64,000 bases of DNA, from NCBI GenBank assembly GCA_030035585.1, contig CM057469.1, positions 18,966,501 to 19,030,500 on the forward strand, read 5' to 3'. This document shows positions 10,620 to 22,164 of the stretch, in pieces; position 1 is the stretch's first letter; every line of letters begins with the position of its first letter. The position numbers and the translations under genes were made by a program. Under the pieces are notes generated by a model. That model saw only the letters and a program-made list of their open reading frames with translations, made no database searches and was not told where the DNA came from. The DNA comes from Dugong dugon. Lineage: Eukaryota; Chordata; Mammalia; Sirenia; Dugongidae.

Positions 10620-11832
10620 CATTACTCCATATCTTCTCCTCTCTTCAAAGTCCCTGTATACACTCACCCGTGCTTCCTGATTCTCAGTTGATGAGATCAC
10701 CTCATGCTTTATTGACAAAATAGGAACTTAAATCCACCTGCCTCTGCACACATGTCTCTCCTTCCCCCCTGGTTCCAAGGGAAAAGGTGATCCCTTTTCC
10801 CTCAAAGGTCCCTCTTTTCCTCTTGTGTTCCACATCCAGCTATTCTTATCTTCCTCAGGAATTCCCTCTCGCTGGCATCATCTATTCTTTCCTCTCTGTT
10901 GGACTGTACCCATCAGCAGGCAAATACATTCTAATATTTTCCAAATTAAAAAAAAAAAAAACCCTCTGTCTTAGTCTGGGTTCTCTAGAGGAGCAAAACC
11001 AGTGAAGCATATAGAAATAGCAATATAGAGAAATTTACTTCAAGGAAATGGATCACACGATGTGGGGGCTGGCAAGTCCCAAATCTGTGGGTTGGGTGAC
11101 AGGCTGAAGATCTTTGCTGGCTCTCATGGTTCAGAGGCTGATCAACCAAAAATCTACAGGTCAGGAGGCAGGCTGGAGGCCTCTGCTGGCTCACGGGGTT
11201 TTGGGGGCAGAGGGGGTTGTTGAATCCAAAATCTGCAGGTAAGGCTGCAGGCCAGAGACTTCTGCAGGCTTACATCCTGATAACTGGAGGTTAGGAGTTG
11301 AGAAAAGTGCAGGGTTGAGAAAGACAACTTGGCCAGAACATCCATTTATATACTGCAGGCAGGCCACACCCCCAAGGAAACATCCCTTTCAACTGATTGG
11401 CTGCTCACATCAGGTCACAAAATGCAAGGTGATTACATAGTGTCTGCCAAACCACTGAGAATTATAACCTAGCTAAGTTGACACATAACATTAACCATCA
11501 CACCCTCCTATCTCACCCTCCAGTACAACCCATTTGTCTTCTCTTTGTACCAAAACTTCTCAAAAGAAGTCTCTACTTTCTCACCTCCCATTGACTCTTC
11601 AATCTGTTCCTCTGAAGCTGCTCTTGTCAAGGTTACCAAGCCCATTCCTTCCCAGTCAATGCCCTCACTTTAACTTGCCAAGTCAAGTCAGTACATTCTC
11701 TTCTGTCTCCATCTTACTTGATCTCTCAGCAGTTTTCCACAAGGTAAACCACACTTTTCTTAAAATCCTCTTCTCTAAGCTTTCCTAACCCTCCACTTTT
11801 CTGGGGCTACTCCTTCTCAAGCTCATATGTAG
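10620..11832 (+). mobile_element. L2 LINE fragment, split by a solo LTR
   Basis: An ancient CR1-like L2 in two pieces, 10,620-10,966 and 11,503-11,832. The second piece encodes a recognisable reverse-transcriptase block, with ILLDLSAVFHKVNH resembling the L2 motif LLDLSAAFDTVDH, so the strand is plus. The insertion at 10,967-11,502 fell just after its internal A run. Confidence 0.75.
10967..11502 (-). mobile_element. Solo LTR, family B
   Basis: A 536-bp unit starting tgtcttagtctgggttctc and ending attaaccatcaca, flanked by a perfect 5-bp duplication, ccctc, at 10,962-10,966 and 11,503-11,507. It is the same family as 9,468-9,937 but internally longer. Confidence 0.8.
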
Positions 11833-12249
11833 TGTTATGGTGTGAACTGTGTCCCCCCAAAATATATATTGTAAATCCTAACCCCATACCTGCAGTTATG
11901 ATCTCATTTGGAAATGGGTTTTCTTTGTTATGTTAATGGGCAGTATTAGCGTACAGCATGTCTTAAGTCAGTCTTTTTTGAGATAGAAAAAGAGCAGACT
12001 GAGTGAGCAAGCAAGCGGAGATGGGGAAGGTAGATGCCATGCCACATGAGATCTCCAAGGAACCAAGAAACAGAAGCTGAAAAGAGACAAGGACCTTCCC
12101 CCAGAGCTGACAGAGATAGAAAACCTTCCCCTAGAGCCAGTGCCCTGAATTTGAACTTCTAGCCTCCTAAACTATGAGAAAATACATTTGTTTGTTAAAG
12201 CCATCTATTTGTGGTATTTCTTTTATAGCAGCACTAGATAACTAAGATG
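11833..12249 (+). mobile_element. Solo LTR, family A (MaLR-like)
   Basis: It begins tgttatggtgtgaactgtgt and ends agcagcactagataactaag, the reverse of the ends of the minus copies at 19,240, 27,000, 42,272, 43,620 and 49,025. The flanks tgtag (11,828-11,832) and tgcag (12,250-12,254) form a 5-bp duplication with one mismatch. It resembles the mammalian MLT1/MST class; the exact subfamily is uncertain. Confidence 0.75.
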
Positions 12250-12267
12250 TGCAGCTTTTCTCCTCTG

Positions 12268-12404
12268 TTGTTGTTGTTAACTGCCCTCAAGTCACTCCCA
12301 ACTCGCAGTGACCCCATGCACAGTGGGATTGGGCCATTGTGACCCATAGGGTTTTCATTGGTTAATTTTTGGAAGTTGATCACCAGTCATTTCTTCCTAG
12401 TCTC
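12268..12404 (-). mobile_element. RTE-tailed SINE fragment
   Basis: It begins at a gttgttgttgtt run, the reverse of the (aac)n tail, followed by the SINE/RTE 3' block and then an RTE-like body with ttcttcctagtct. The tRNA head is missing. It probably belongs to the Gly-tRNA-headed family seen at 29,850 and 38,967. Confidence 0.55.
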
Positions 12405-12556
12405 TTTACATAAGAAACTGACACAGAGAAAGTAAAGGGTGACAATAGAATCAGCAGCGTAAGTCTCATAAACACTGAGTTGAATGTGGGAAGTAGGCTT
12501 AATCTGATGGAGAAAATTGGATAAAATATACCTTTGTCTTAAAAAAAAAAAAAAAA

Positions 12557-12744
12557 GAGCCCTGGTGACACAGTGGTTAAGCACTCCACTGCTAACTAAA
12601 AGTTTGGTGGTGTAAACCCACTGGCTGCTCTGCGGGAAAAAGATGTGGCAGTCTGCCTCTGTAAAGATTACAACCTTGGTGTGGCCGTTGTACTCTGTCC
12701 TCTAAGATCCCTGAGTCTGAATCGACTTGACAGCAACGAGTTTT
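12557..12744 (+). mobile_element. AfroSINE
   Basis: The full head-to-tail order is visible: gagccctggtgacacagtgg, the tRNA-like B box region, gtaaagattaca, and a tail near gaatcgacttgacagcaacg. A long A run (12,541-12,556) precedes it. Confidence 0.9.
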
Positions 12745-13269
12745 AGTCTTAAAAATGTTCATACCCTTTAACTTGGTAGTTCTATTTTTAGGAATTTACC
12801 GTAAGAAAATAATCAGAGATATGGATAAAATGTATATACGAGGCTCTTTATTACGGCATTTTTCACACTGTTAGAAAGTTGGAAACATAAATGCTCCTTA
12901 ATAAGGAATGGTTACATAAACCCACCATGACACCTCATGTATGCAATGCTAAGCTGCCATTACCAATGAGGATATTTAGTCACATGGGTCAGAGTTTGCT
13001 AAAAATACTCTTGGAAAGAAAGAAAACAGGAAATAGAATGATCAGATGCAATGATTGAAAAAAATTGTAAAGGACTGGGGCCAGGGACACAGCTTTTGGT
13101 CTGAAGAAAGGTCCTTGAGAAACTGAAAGCAAGGAAATAGAGAAAAAATAGGGTTCTGTAGTCAGCAGCTACACGGACACAAGCTGAGTTAGTGAGGAAA
13201 GTGTCTATTTTTGCAGAATTTTCAGCCAAAATCCAAACAGGAAGCCCAAACAAGAATGACTTTACTCTT
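12745..13269. other. No gene recognised
   Basis: No coding, RNA or confident repeat feature is seen. Composition is ordinary for the flank. Confidence 0.45.
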
Positions 13270-13920
13270 CCATCAATCTGTCAAATGGTTTGTGAACACC
13301 TATTACATGCCAAAGGATCCCTGGTGATGCAACGGTTAAGCACTCAGCTACTAACCGAAAGATTGGCCGTTCGAATCCACCCAGCGGCTCTTTGGGAGAA
13401 AGACCTGGTGATCTGCTTCTGTAAAGATTACAGCTAAGGAAACCCTATGGGGAAGTTCTACTCTCTCATTAGGGTCACTATAAGAATCTAATCAACAGCA
13501 CCCAACAACAACATTACATGCCAGGTACTAGTAGGTGCTGGGGACATATTACAACAAATACAGAGAGGTAAAGTTGAGTGAGAGAGACAAAGATCAAACA
13601 AATTATCATTAGTCATGTGTTAATTACTAGTAAGCAGTGCTGTGATGAGAAATTATGTTGGGGGTGGTGGCAACATTTAAATGGAGACCTAAAGTAGCTT
13701 CAGAGATTATTAAGGCAATAGGAAAAGGATAGGAATGAGAGGAGGAAAGTTTATTCCAAGAGGAGGGGACTAGCATATGCAAAAGCCCTGAGGTGGCAGT
13801 AAATCCAATCTGACTGAAAATAAGGGGTGAGGGATGGAGTGATGTGAAAAGAGTTAGGCAGGGATCAGATCCTGCAGGGCCTAGTACAACATGTTCTATT
13901 CTATTCTAACAGCAAGAGAA
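13270..13920 (+). mobile_element. L2 3' region, split by an AfroSINE
   Basis: L2-like text flanks the SINE. Before it is tgaacacctattacatgcc, and after it ggtactagtaggtgctgggg, followed by aagccctgaggtggcag and gggatcagatcctgcagggc, all typical of the L2 3' region. The SINE at 13,313-13,512 interrupts it. Confidence 0.65.
13313..13512 (+). mobile_element. AfroSINE with perfect 11-bp duplication
   Basis: A complete plus-strand AfroSINE from aggatccctggtgatgc to the (aac) tail. attacatgcca occurs at 13,302-13,312 and again at 13,513-13,523, a perfect target-site duplication inside an L2. Confidence 0.93.
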
Positions 13921-14208
13921 TGTCTTTAAAAAAAATTTTTTTTTTTTTTTGTCTTCCTGAAGAGTAACATGGGGAGAGCTCCTCTTTTTCTAAGGTACCT
14001 TTCCAGAAGGTTGTACAGCTTTTAGTATGTGGTTTCACCCTTTTGACCATAGTTTATTGGACCAGAGGTACCTCTCTCTAGATTTCTAATAGGGTTTTTT
14101 GTTTTGTTTTGTTTAATGTAAGACTTTTATCAGACTGATTCTACAGTCTAAGAAGATTATCCCAAATATTAGCTTTTAATTCTTGAAGAGAGAAAATATT
14201 TCCCCTCT

Positions 14209-14452
14209 GTCCCGTTGCTGTTAAGTCGATTTGGCTTATAGTGACCCCTCTAAAACAAACAAAAAAAACCACTGCAGTTGAGTCGATTCCAACTCATAGC
14301 AACCAAATAGGACAGGGTAGAACTGTCCCATAGGGTTTCCACGGAGCAGCTGGTGGAGTCAAACTGCCAACCTTTTGGTTAGCAGCCATAGCTCTTAACC
14401 ACTGTGCCACCAGGGCTCCAGTGACCCCTCTAGGAACATTTAAAAACATTTG
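14209..14452 (-). mobile_element. AfroSINE inserted in an older AfroSINE fragment
   Basis: The inner minus-strand AfroSINE spans 14,253-14,419 and is flanked by a perfect 13-bp duplication, agtgacccctcta, at 14,240-14,252 and 14,420-14,432. The target is itself an AfroSINE-like tail fragment (14,209-14,252, with gttgctgttaagtcgattt). Confidence 0.88.
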
Positions 14453-14807
14453 AACTGAACCAAACGGTTTCAGATAGAGAGAAGACACATAAACAATCCA
14501 AAAACAAGGGTTCAGGCTTTAACTGAGAAAACAACCTCTTCTTTTTCTTTTGACCTAATAATCTAACTTACTAATACTGTTCCATCCAAAGGGTAATGCA
14601 GTTTGTCGGGTGAGCCAAAAAGCCCATGCTCTTGGCCATGCTGAAGGTTTCTGTGTCAACTCCTTGGCCTTTATACCTCATCTTGCTTCTCCTTACCAAA
14701 CGTTTTAGGTGACCAAATGCTTACCAGAGGTAAATGATGAGATATAAAATATTTTTGAGACATAAAATATTTTTGAAATTTCCTGATGAAGTTTGGGTGG
14801 CCCCTTC
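14453..14807. other. No gene recognised
   Basis: AT-rich sequence with an imperfect local repeat of gacataaaatatttttgaaa-like text near 14,740-14,780. Nothing else is supported. Confidence 0.5.
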
Positions 14808-15755
14808 AGACCAGTAGTTTTCAACTGGGTGTGATTTTACTCTCCAGGAGACATTTGGCAATTTCTGGAGACATTTCTGAGTATCCCTACTGGCAAAGAC
14901 TACAGCCTTCAGTATGGATTACACCTCAACATAAAGAAAACAAAAATCCTCACAGCTGGACCAGTAAGCAACATCATGATAAACAGAGAAAAGACTGAAG
15001 TTGTCAAGGATTTCATCTTACTTGGATCCACAATCAACACCCACGGAAGCAGCAGTCAAGAAATCAAAAGACCTATTGCACTGGACAAATCTGCTGCAAA
15101 AAACCTCTTTAAAGTGTTAAAAAGCAAAAACGTCACCTTGAAGACTAAGATGTGCCTGACCCAAGCCATGGTGTTTTCAATTGCCTCATATGCATGCAAA
15201 AACTGGACGATGAATAAGGATGACCAAAGAAGAATCGATGCCTTTCAGTTATGATGCTGGTGAATATTGAATACACCATAGACTGCCAAAAGAATGAACA
15301 AATTCATCTTGAAAGAAGTACAGCCAGAATGCTCCTTAAGAGCAAGGATGGCGACATTACATCTCACATACTTTGGACATGTTATCAGGAGGGATCAGTC
15401 CCTAGAGAAGGACATCATGCTTGTTAAAGTAGAGGGTCAGGGAGAAAGAGGAAGACCCTCAACAAGATGGACTGACACAGTGGCTACAACAATGGGCACA
15501 CGCATAACGATCGTGAGGATGGCGCAGGACCAGGCAATGTCTTGTTCTGCTGTACAGAGGGTCACTATGAGTTGGAACCAACTCAAAAGCACCTAACAAC
15601 AACAACACAGGGTGAGGTGGGAGGGAGATGCTACCAGCATCTAATAGTAGAGTTCAGGGATATTGCTTAACATCGTACAATGCATAGAACAGCCCCTATA
15701 ACAAAGAGTTATGCAGCCCAAAATGTCAATGTGCTGAGGTTGAGAAATCCTCTTA
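14808..15755 (+). mobile_element. MER20-like hAT transposon, split by an RTE insertion
   Basis: The left piece (14,808-about 14,885) reads agttttcaactgggtgtgat and gacatttggcaatttctgga. The right piece (about 15,612-15,755) reads atgctaccagcatctaatag, catcgtacaatgcatagaac and gtgctgaggttgagaaatcc. Together they match the ordered body and ends of a ~220-bp MER20 element. The RTE fragment lies between them. Confidence 0.8.
14894..15608 (+). mobile_element. RTE (BovB-like) LINE, 3' end
   Basis: A 5'-truncated RTE running into an (aac)n tail. It encodes the end of the RTE protein, with FILLGSTINTHGSSSQEIKR at 15,012-15,071 and the ARMATLHLTYFGHVIRRD block near 15,340-15,400. At least one stop (15,252-15,254) breaks the frame. 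It lies inside MER20. Confidence 0.9.
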
Positions 15756-16204
15756 TAAGAGTGAGCCAATGCTTTCCAGCAGTGGAAGTAATGCTAGTTC
15801 TCTCTTGTTTTTGCTTTGTTTTGTTTTTTGACATGTCTTTACACAGAAACACCATAAGGTGCCAACAACAAAAATTTACAAGAAATTTGGTGAATCTTCT
15901 ACTCTGGTATGTTATTTGAGAAAAGAGGATTTAAAAATTCAAAAACAGACGAAAAAATTTAGGAAGAGTCGATGGTAATGGTTGAATAACATGACGAACA
16001 TATTTAATGTCACATAACTGTACATGAAAATTGTTCAAATGGCAAATGTTTTGTTACCTATATACTTACCACAATAAAAATATATATATATGTATATATA
16101 TATTCATAACTAATGTTTATAACTAAACTTATCTTTCACTATAAAATTCTGAAAAATGTGTCATCACTAAAGGCAAGATTCAAATGTTAAGTCCTGGTTA
16201 CAAC
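15756..16204 (+). mobile_element. Unassigned sequence with an old L1 3' end
   Basis: 15,756-15,950 is unassigned. 15,955-16,080 resembles the L1M 3' terminus on the plus strand, ending ttaccacaataaaa. It is followed by a (TA)n tract at 16,078-16,104. Confidence 0.55.
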
Positions 16205-16300
16205 AGTATTTTCCATTTTGCTGTTCATGGAACACTAGTTCTGCAGGATGTTAATAGGCCTTACTGGACTGAAAGTGTTTGGGAAACCCTGTGGTAAATA
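16205..16300. mobile_element. Possible hAT-type DNA transposon fragment
   Basis: The text tgttcatggaacactagttc and gaaagtgtttgggaaaccct resembles the terminal part of mammalian Charlie-type elements. A related opposite-end block is seen near 16,625-16,670. Identification is tentative. Confidence 0.4.
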
Positions 16301-16304
16301 AAAA

Positions 16305-16503
16305 GGAGCTCTGGTAGTGCAATGGTTAACCACTCAGCTGCTAACCTCAAGGTCAGTGGTTTGAACCCACTAACCACTGTGTGGTAGAAAAGACCTAGCA
16401 ATCTGTTCCGATAAAGATTTCAGCCTAGAAACCCTGTTGGGCAGTTTTACTCTGTCCGATAGGGGTGCTATGAGTTGGAATTGATTTGATGGCACACAAC
16501 AAC
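16305..16503 (+). mobile_element. AfroSINE
   Basis: Complete, from ggagctctggtagtgcaatg to gatggcacacaacaac. Flanks tggtaaataaa and tggtaaacaaa indicate a target duplication of about 11 bases with one mismatch. Confidence 0.9.
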
Positions 16504-17876
16504 ATGGTAAACAAAGCAAAGCAAGTTTTTTGAATTTTTGTTTTTCTTTTCCTTTCATGAGGAATGCCTCAGGGCCTTCAAGACGGTAATATACAGTGTG
16601 AATCCCTAAGGGAGTTTACTACCGCAGGCAGCATTTCCTAAACTTCTGTGACCACAGAACTCTTTTCTTAATAAACAGCTTATGGGACTATTTTGCAAAC
16701 TCAAACGTAGAAGATATATGAGAATCATTCAGGTTGGTTAGTAACGGGTGTTCTTCATGGTTCAGGTTTTACCTCTGTCCCCTTGTTTCCTTATTTGTGG
16801 GTGTCTTCTCTTGCTTGTTTTGGCCTCCGATACTATCATCTCCAAACCTCACCCCCTTCACCTAGAACTCTGAGCATAATTCCCTGAGGTATCCCCAACA
16901 GAGGCGACAGCCTGCTCTCAGAGATTTCATCGTTGTGGGCCTCCCTCAGGGTTTCTAGGCACCTTGCTTTAGTATGGCTGGTCCTATCTGAGTAACTTGC
17001 CAGCTTCCATGCTTCCTGCAGGCCTGTCATATCTACCTGGGAGCCCTGAGCATGCCTGGCTGCCTCTAAGACAGAGAGAGAGGTGTTGAATTTCATTCTC
17101 TTTCCATTCTAGAGAACATTTAAGTCTTTTTTAATGGTGTTGGGTACATTTTCCAACTAAGCTTCACTAGGCCTCTCTCTTGATATCTCCCCCTGCCTAC
17201 AGTACCAGGGAGTTCCTGTGTTTTTGTGAGTGGGTGCGCCTGTGCTATTCTGGGTCTTTCTTTCCCAGCTGCCAGCAGAGCAGGTGTTTTTCATGGAACA
17301 CGAGAGCTGCCAGGATCCACGCTGCCTCCCTCTTTGTGCTCAACACTTGTGTCTGGGCTGCCTGGTGCTGCCAGAACTGTGGTTTTGTTTCTCTATCCTT
17401 CTATTCCCATGGCATGAAAAGATGAAGCAATCTGTCAGACAGATCCACAAATTTTTCTTTGTCTTTATAAGGGAGGGAGAATTTCCAATCTTTGTTTTCT
17501 TCATATTTAAAGTGGAGTATCCGGTCAGTCATCCCCTTTGAAATATTTCCCCAAAAGACTAAATAATGTTTGAATGTGATTGTCTGCAGTGTTTCATGTC
17601 ATCAAACATTTAGGAACTACTATATCTGGCACTTCGTTAGGTCTTGGAATAAAGAGATGAATAAGAGACAATCCATGTCGTGGAGTGTGAAACACACAAG
17701 TAAACAAGCAATTTCAGTAGAGTGGGAAGTTCTGTGAGAGTTCTCCTCATAGAGGCTCATACACACAGGCAGAAGCAGGCCCCTACCCCTGCTTGGGGGC
17801 TTTGGGTGACCTTGGGAAAAAGATGCACTGAGCTATCTATTTACCAGAACTCCCAGCATAATACATTCATTCAGGT
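16504..17876. other. No gene recognised
   Basis: 1.4 kb with no convincing coding or RNA feature. Short open frames at 17,180-17,541 overlap in several frames and show no domain. L2-like text near 17,600-17,680 (tttaggaactactatatctg, agagatgaataagagacaat) suggests an old LINE remnant. Confidence 0.45.
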
Positions 17877-18068
17877 TACCCATTGCTGTTGAGTGGATTC
17901 TGACTCATGACAACCCCATGTGTTACAGAGCAGAACTGCTCCATACGGTTTTCTTGGCTGTAATCTTTACAGAAGCAGATCCCCAGGCCTTTCTTCCACA
18001 GTACTGCTGGGTGGGTTCAAACTGCCAACCTTTATGTTAGTAGCCTAGTGCAAACAATTTGCGCCATC
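17877..18068 (-). mobile_element. AfroSINE
   Basis: Minus-strand copy from acccattgctgttgagtgga to a degraded head near gcaaacaatttgcgccatc. Confidence 0.85.
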
Positions 18069-18677
18069 ATTCAAGTCGCTAGTTAGTATTTTCAACTTGT
18101 TTTGGATGACACATATAATTGGGAGCATGTTATTTATTTTCATCTTGATCAAGAGTTTAAGGATTATTGCCAGGTGGATGGCTGACATTACCGAATAGCT
18201 CATTTTGTTAAAAATAGCAAAAGGAAAGTCATAACAAAAATCTACCAAGGTATCTCAGGAATCTAATAATAATGAATAACATTTGTATGACATTTTAGAG
18301 ATGGCAAAGCACTTTTGCATATATTGTCCTATTTGGTACTGACAATAATCTTGTGAAGTAGGTAGGGAGATTGCTGATTAAGTATGGCAGAGTCAACACA
18401 TATGTGTATTTCCACTTTCTCTTGAAGCTCTGCGAAAAGGACAGGAAAGAGATGAAAATGGCCTAAACCTATACGGTCAAAGAGAATGGAAACGAATACA
18501 AGGAGTTCTTGGATTATGAACGAGTTCCATTCCTAAATCTGTCTTTAAGTCAAATTCGTATGTAAGTCAGAACAGTTAGGTACGTCAAATGTTTGTCTTA
18601 GTATATAGCATATAGTGTACCTTTCTATATGTAAGAATCATTAAAGATACACTAAAACATCTGTAACATAATAATAA
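18069..18677. other. Mostly unassigned; weak MIR at 18,269-18,365
   Basis: MIR-like text (ttagagatggcaaagcactt, then tcttgtgaagtaggtaggga) is present near 18,290-18,365. The rest is AT-rich and unassigned. Confidence 0.4.
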
Positions 18678-18814
18678 ACCTGTCACTGTCAGGTTAATTC
18701 TGACTCATAGCGACCTGTAGGACAGGGTAGAGCTGCCCCATAGGATTTCCAAGAAGTGGCTGGTGGATTCGAACTGTCACCTTTTCGATTAGTAGGTGTA
18801 GCTCCTAACCACTG
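18678..18814 (-). mobile_element. AfroSINE, short form
   Basis: Minus-strand copy with ctgactcatagcgacctgta and gctggtggattcgaactg. It ends in a degraded head at ctcctaaccactg. Confidence 0.85.
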
Positions 18815-19239
18815 TTTTGAAGTGCATTGCAAAGTAGCGCCTGTTTGTTATTATGAACCCTTGTATGTACCTTGAATTTTTAATATAATAGGTTTCACAG
18901 GGGTTGGTTCACAATTACAGGTTGTAGGTAAGTTGGATATTTGTAACCCAGATTGACTTCTGGAGAAGTTGAACTGTATGTCAAGGATAGCTGACGCGTG
19001 GGAAGGTAGGAGGAAGGCCAGAGATGGGAAGCAAAAGAGAGTTATGTGAAAGTGCACCCAGGCCGCATCCCACCCTGCTTCCAGAGAGCTGTCTTCAGAA
19101 GAGCATAACCCCCACTCTCATCCTTGGGTAGAAGAAGGAAAGATTCTTCCTTGGATAACTATTCAGCTAAAATACTGGTATTGCTGGCCAGAGAGGGGTT
19201 GGGGGGGATGGTTTCCTATGTAAAAGCTAGATCCATAAC
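18815..19239. other. No gene recognised
   Basis: No supported feature in this stretch. Confidence 0.45.
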
Positions 19240-19741
19240 TGTCTTAGTCATCTAGTGCTGCTCTAACAGAAATACCACAAGTGGATGGCTTCAACAAAGA
19301 TAAATTTATTCTCTCATAGTCTAGTATGCTAGAAGTCCAAATTCAGAGCCTCAGCTTCAGGGGAAGGCTTTCTCTCTCTGTCGGCCTTCTCATTAATCTT
19401 CCCCCAGACTAGGAGCTTCTCTGCACGGGGACCCCGGGTCCACAGGACACGCTCTGCTCCCGGCCCTGCTTTCTTGATGGTATGAGGCCCCCAACTCTCT
19501 GCTTGCTTCCTTTTCCTTTCATCTCTTGTAAAATAAAAGGTGGCACAGGCCACACACCCAGGAAACTCCCTTTACGTTGGATCAGGGATGTGACCTTAGT
19601 AAGGGTGTTACAATCCCACCCTAATCGTCTTTAACATAAAATTACAGTCACAAAACGAAGGACAACCACACATTACTGGAAATCATGGCCCAACCAAATT
19701 GATACACACATTTTTGGGGGGACATAATTCAATCCATGACA
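19240..19741 (-). mobile_element. Solo LTR, family A
   Basis: A 502-bp unit from tgtcttagtcatctagtgct to aattcaatccatgaca. The same ends and length recur at 27,000, 42,272 and 49,025. Flanks ataac and gtgac share three of five bases. There is no internal viral sequence. Confidence 0.8.
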
Positions 19742-20048
19742 GTGACCTATATCACTCCAGAGTGAAGCATAACATTACTAAGTCCCATCCATGTTGTCTT
19801 TCAGATTTTAGTGGTCACTGTTTAATTTGAATCGTCATACAAGGGTTGCTGGACATTTGACTGAGGTTCCCAATATGAAAGATAGGAACTAAAACAGTCA
19901 AAAAAACAAGCAAATAGGAAAACAAACAACAACAAAACAAAACAGAAAATTGAAGAAAATAAAGGCAATACAAGAAACAGAAGAAAGCCTTCAGAGATAA
20001 ACTGGTTTGTATCCTCAAAGAGATAAGATAAAATGATAGCAAATTTTA
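19742..20048. other. A-rich unassigned sequence
   Basis: 19,890-19,990 is rich in A with caa/aac motifs. No feature is supported apart from the left target duplication of the following L1. Confidence 0.45.
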
Positions 20049-20739
20049 TGGTGAGTGGCATCTGGGGTCTTAAAAGCTAGTTAGCAAGCATCTAAGATGC
20101 ATCAGTTGGTCCCAACCCACCTGGAGAGCAAAGGAGAATGAACAACACCAAAGACACAAGGGAAGTAATAGCCCAAAAGATAGAAAGGGCCACATAAACC
20201 AGAGACTCCATCAGCCTGAGATCAGAAGAACTAGATGGTGCCCAGCTACCACCAATGACTGCCCTGACAGGGAATACAACAGAAAGTCCCTGACAGAGCA
20301 GGAGAAAAGTAAGATGCAGAACTCAAATTCTAGTAAAAAGATCAGACTTAATGGTTTGACTGAAACTGAAGGGACCCCAGAAGACATGGTCCCTGGACTC
20401 TCTGTTAACCCAAAACTAAAACCATTCCCGAAGCCAACTCTTCGAACAAAGATTAGGCTGGACTATAAGACATAAAATGATACTCGTGAGGAGTATGCTT
20501 CTTAGCTCAAGTAGATACATGAGACTAAACAGGCAGCTCCTGTCCAGAATTGAGATGAGAAGGCAGAAAGGGAAAGGAGTTGGTTGAATGGACACAGGAA
20601 ATCTGGGGTGGAAAGCAGGAGTGTGCTGTCACATTGTAGGGAGAGCAACAAGGGTCACATAACAATGTGTGTATAAATCTTTGTATGAGAAACTGACTTG
20701 AACTGTAAACTTTTGCTTTAAGCACAATAAAAAAAAGAC
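20049..20739 (+). mobile_element. 5'-truncated L1 3' UTR with perfect duplication
   Basis: A plus-strand L1 end of about 690 bp, from gagtggcatctggggtctta to a poly(A) tail after gctttaagcacaata. agcaaatttta occurs at about 20,038-20,048 and at 20,740-20,750, a perfect 11-bp target-site duplication. Confidence 0.9.
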
Positions 20740-20750
20740 AGCAAATTTTA

Positions 20751-21005
20751 AAAATTGAGGAAATTTTCTGTGATATAAAAAGATGGATAGTGAGAAAGAA
20801 AAGATTTTTTTTAATTAAAGGATTTATTCAGTTAGTCCAATAGCCAATTAATAGGAATTCAAGACATAGAACCTAGAGAGGAGAAAATTATTAAAGAAAT
20901 AATAGAGAAAGATTTTCCAGAACAGTAGGAGAGGATTGTATATTTAAAAAGCCTATCCAGGAAAATGAACAGGAAAAAAAAAAAAATCTATGCTAAGACG
21001 TAAAA
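20751..21005. other. No gene recognised
   Basis: A-rich sequence without a supported feature. Confidence 0.45.
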
Positions 21006-21214
21006 AAAGCCCTGGCAGCACAAGGGCTAAGCACTTGGCTGCTAAACAACAGGTTGTCAGTTCGAACCCACCCAGAGGCTTTGCAGGAGAAAGACCTGGA
21101 TATCTGCCTCCGTAAAGATTACAGCCAAGAAAACCCTATGGGGCAGTTCTACTCTTTCACATGGGGTTGCTATGAATTGGAATTGACTCAACAGCAGCCA
21201 ACAACAACAACAAC
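21006..21214 (+). mobile_element. AfroSINE
   Basis: Complete plus-strand copy with a B-box-like ggttgtcagttcgaaccc and an (aac)n tail. gctaag recurs on both sides (20,992 and 21,215), the core of a target duplication. Confidence 0.92.
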
Positions 21215-22164
21215 GCTAAGGCATATCTTCATATTTCAGAACACCAAAGATCAAGAAAAAATACTTAACAATTCCATAGGAGGAAAAAAATCTTACACAT
21301 AAAGAATCTGGAACCAGTATGGCAGTGACATTCTCACGGAAACATTAGAAACTGAAAAACAGTGGAGGAATGCCTTCAAAATTTTGAGGGCAAATGATTT
21401 TTCAACCTAGAATTCTGTACCTCACCAAGCTACTAATCAAATAAAATAGAATACAGACATTTTCAGACACACAAGATCTCAACATTTTCACTTCCTGTGC
21501 CTCCTTTCTCAGAAAGTCACTAGAGGATGTGCTTCACCAAAATGAGGGAGGAACCTAAGGAAGAGTAAGACGTCTGATTCAGAGAAAAGTGTTCTAACAC
21601 TGGAGAGAGGCAAGTGGAAGCCTGAAGGTAGCAGCTGTACTGAGAAAGCACTGGTCCAAAAAGGAGTAGAAGGGCAGAAGCCTCCAGTAGGGTGGGTGCA
21701 TCGAAAATAGAGAACTGATAAACTCCTTCATGTGTTTGACCATGTAGAAAATCTTATTCAGGGAGTTTTGCAATTCAGTTGGAGAGTGTGGAAATAAATG
21801 AGAAGCTGAGCAAATTAGAAATTAAGTAGTATGAGAAAGGGAATGTAATGGTAATGCATTACTTGGCTCAACAGTGGACAAAACTTCCATAATAATAATA
21901 AGGTGAAAAATAAATATCGGCTTAATCAAAATTGTGATTACTATATTTGGGGGATTGAGGAAGTAGGAGTGTGGGATAATATGAGTATGAAACCTTTATC
22001 TCCCAAAACAGGGAGTCAAATTATGAAATGTCCAAAATGTATAACAGAATAAGCATATTCCTTATAAATATGGTATTATAAATATGGAGAAGACAGCTAA
22101 AAGAGTAGAAAGAGGTTATCCTCAAGAGAATAATAGTGAGAAATGAGAAGAGTTGGAAAGTGTT
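21215..22164. other. No gene recognised
   Basis: 950 bases without a coding feature or confident repeat. The sequence is A/G-rich on the plus strand and may contain ancient LINE remnants. Confidence 0.4.
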
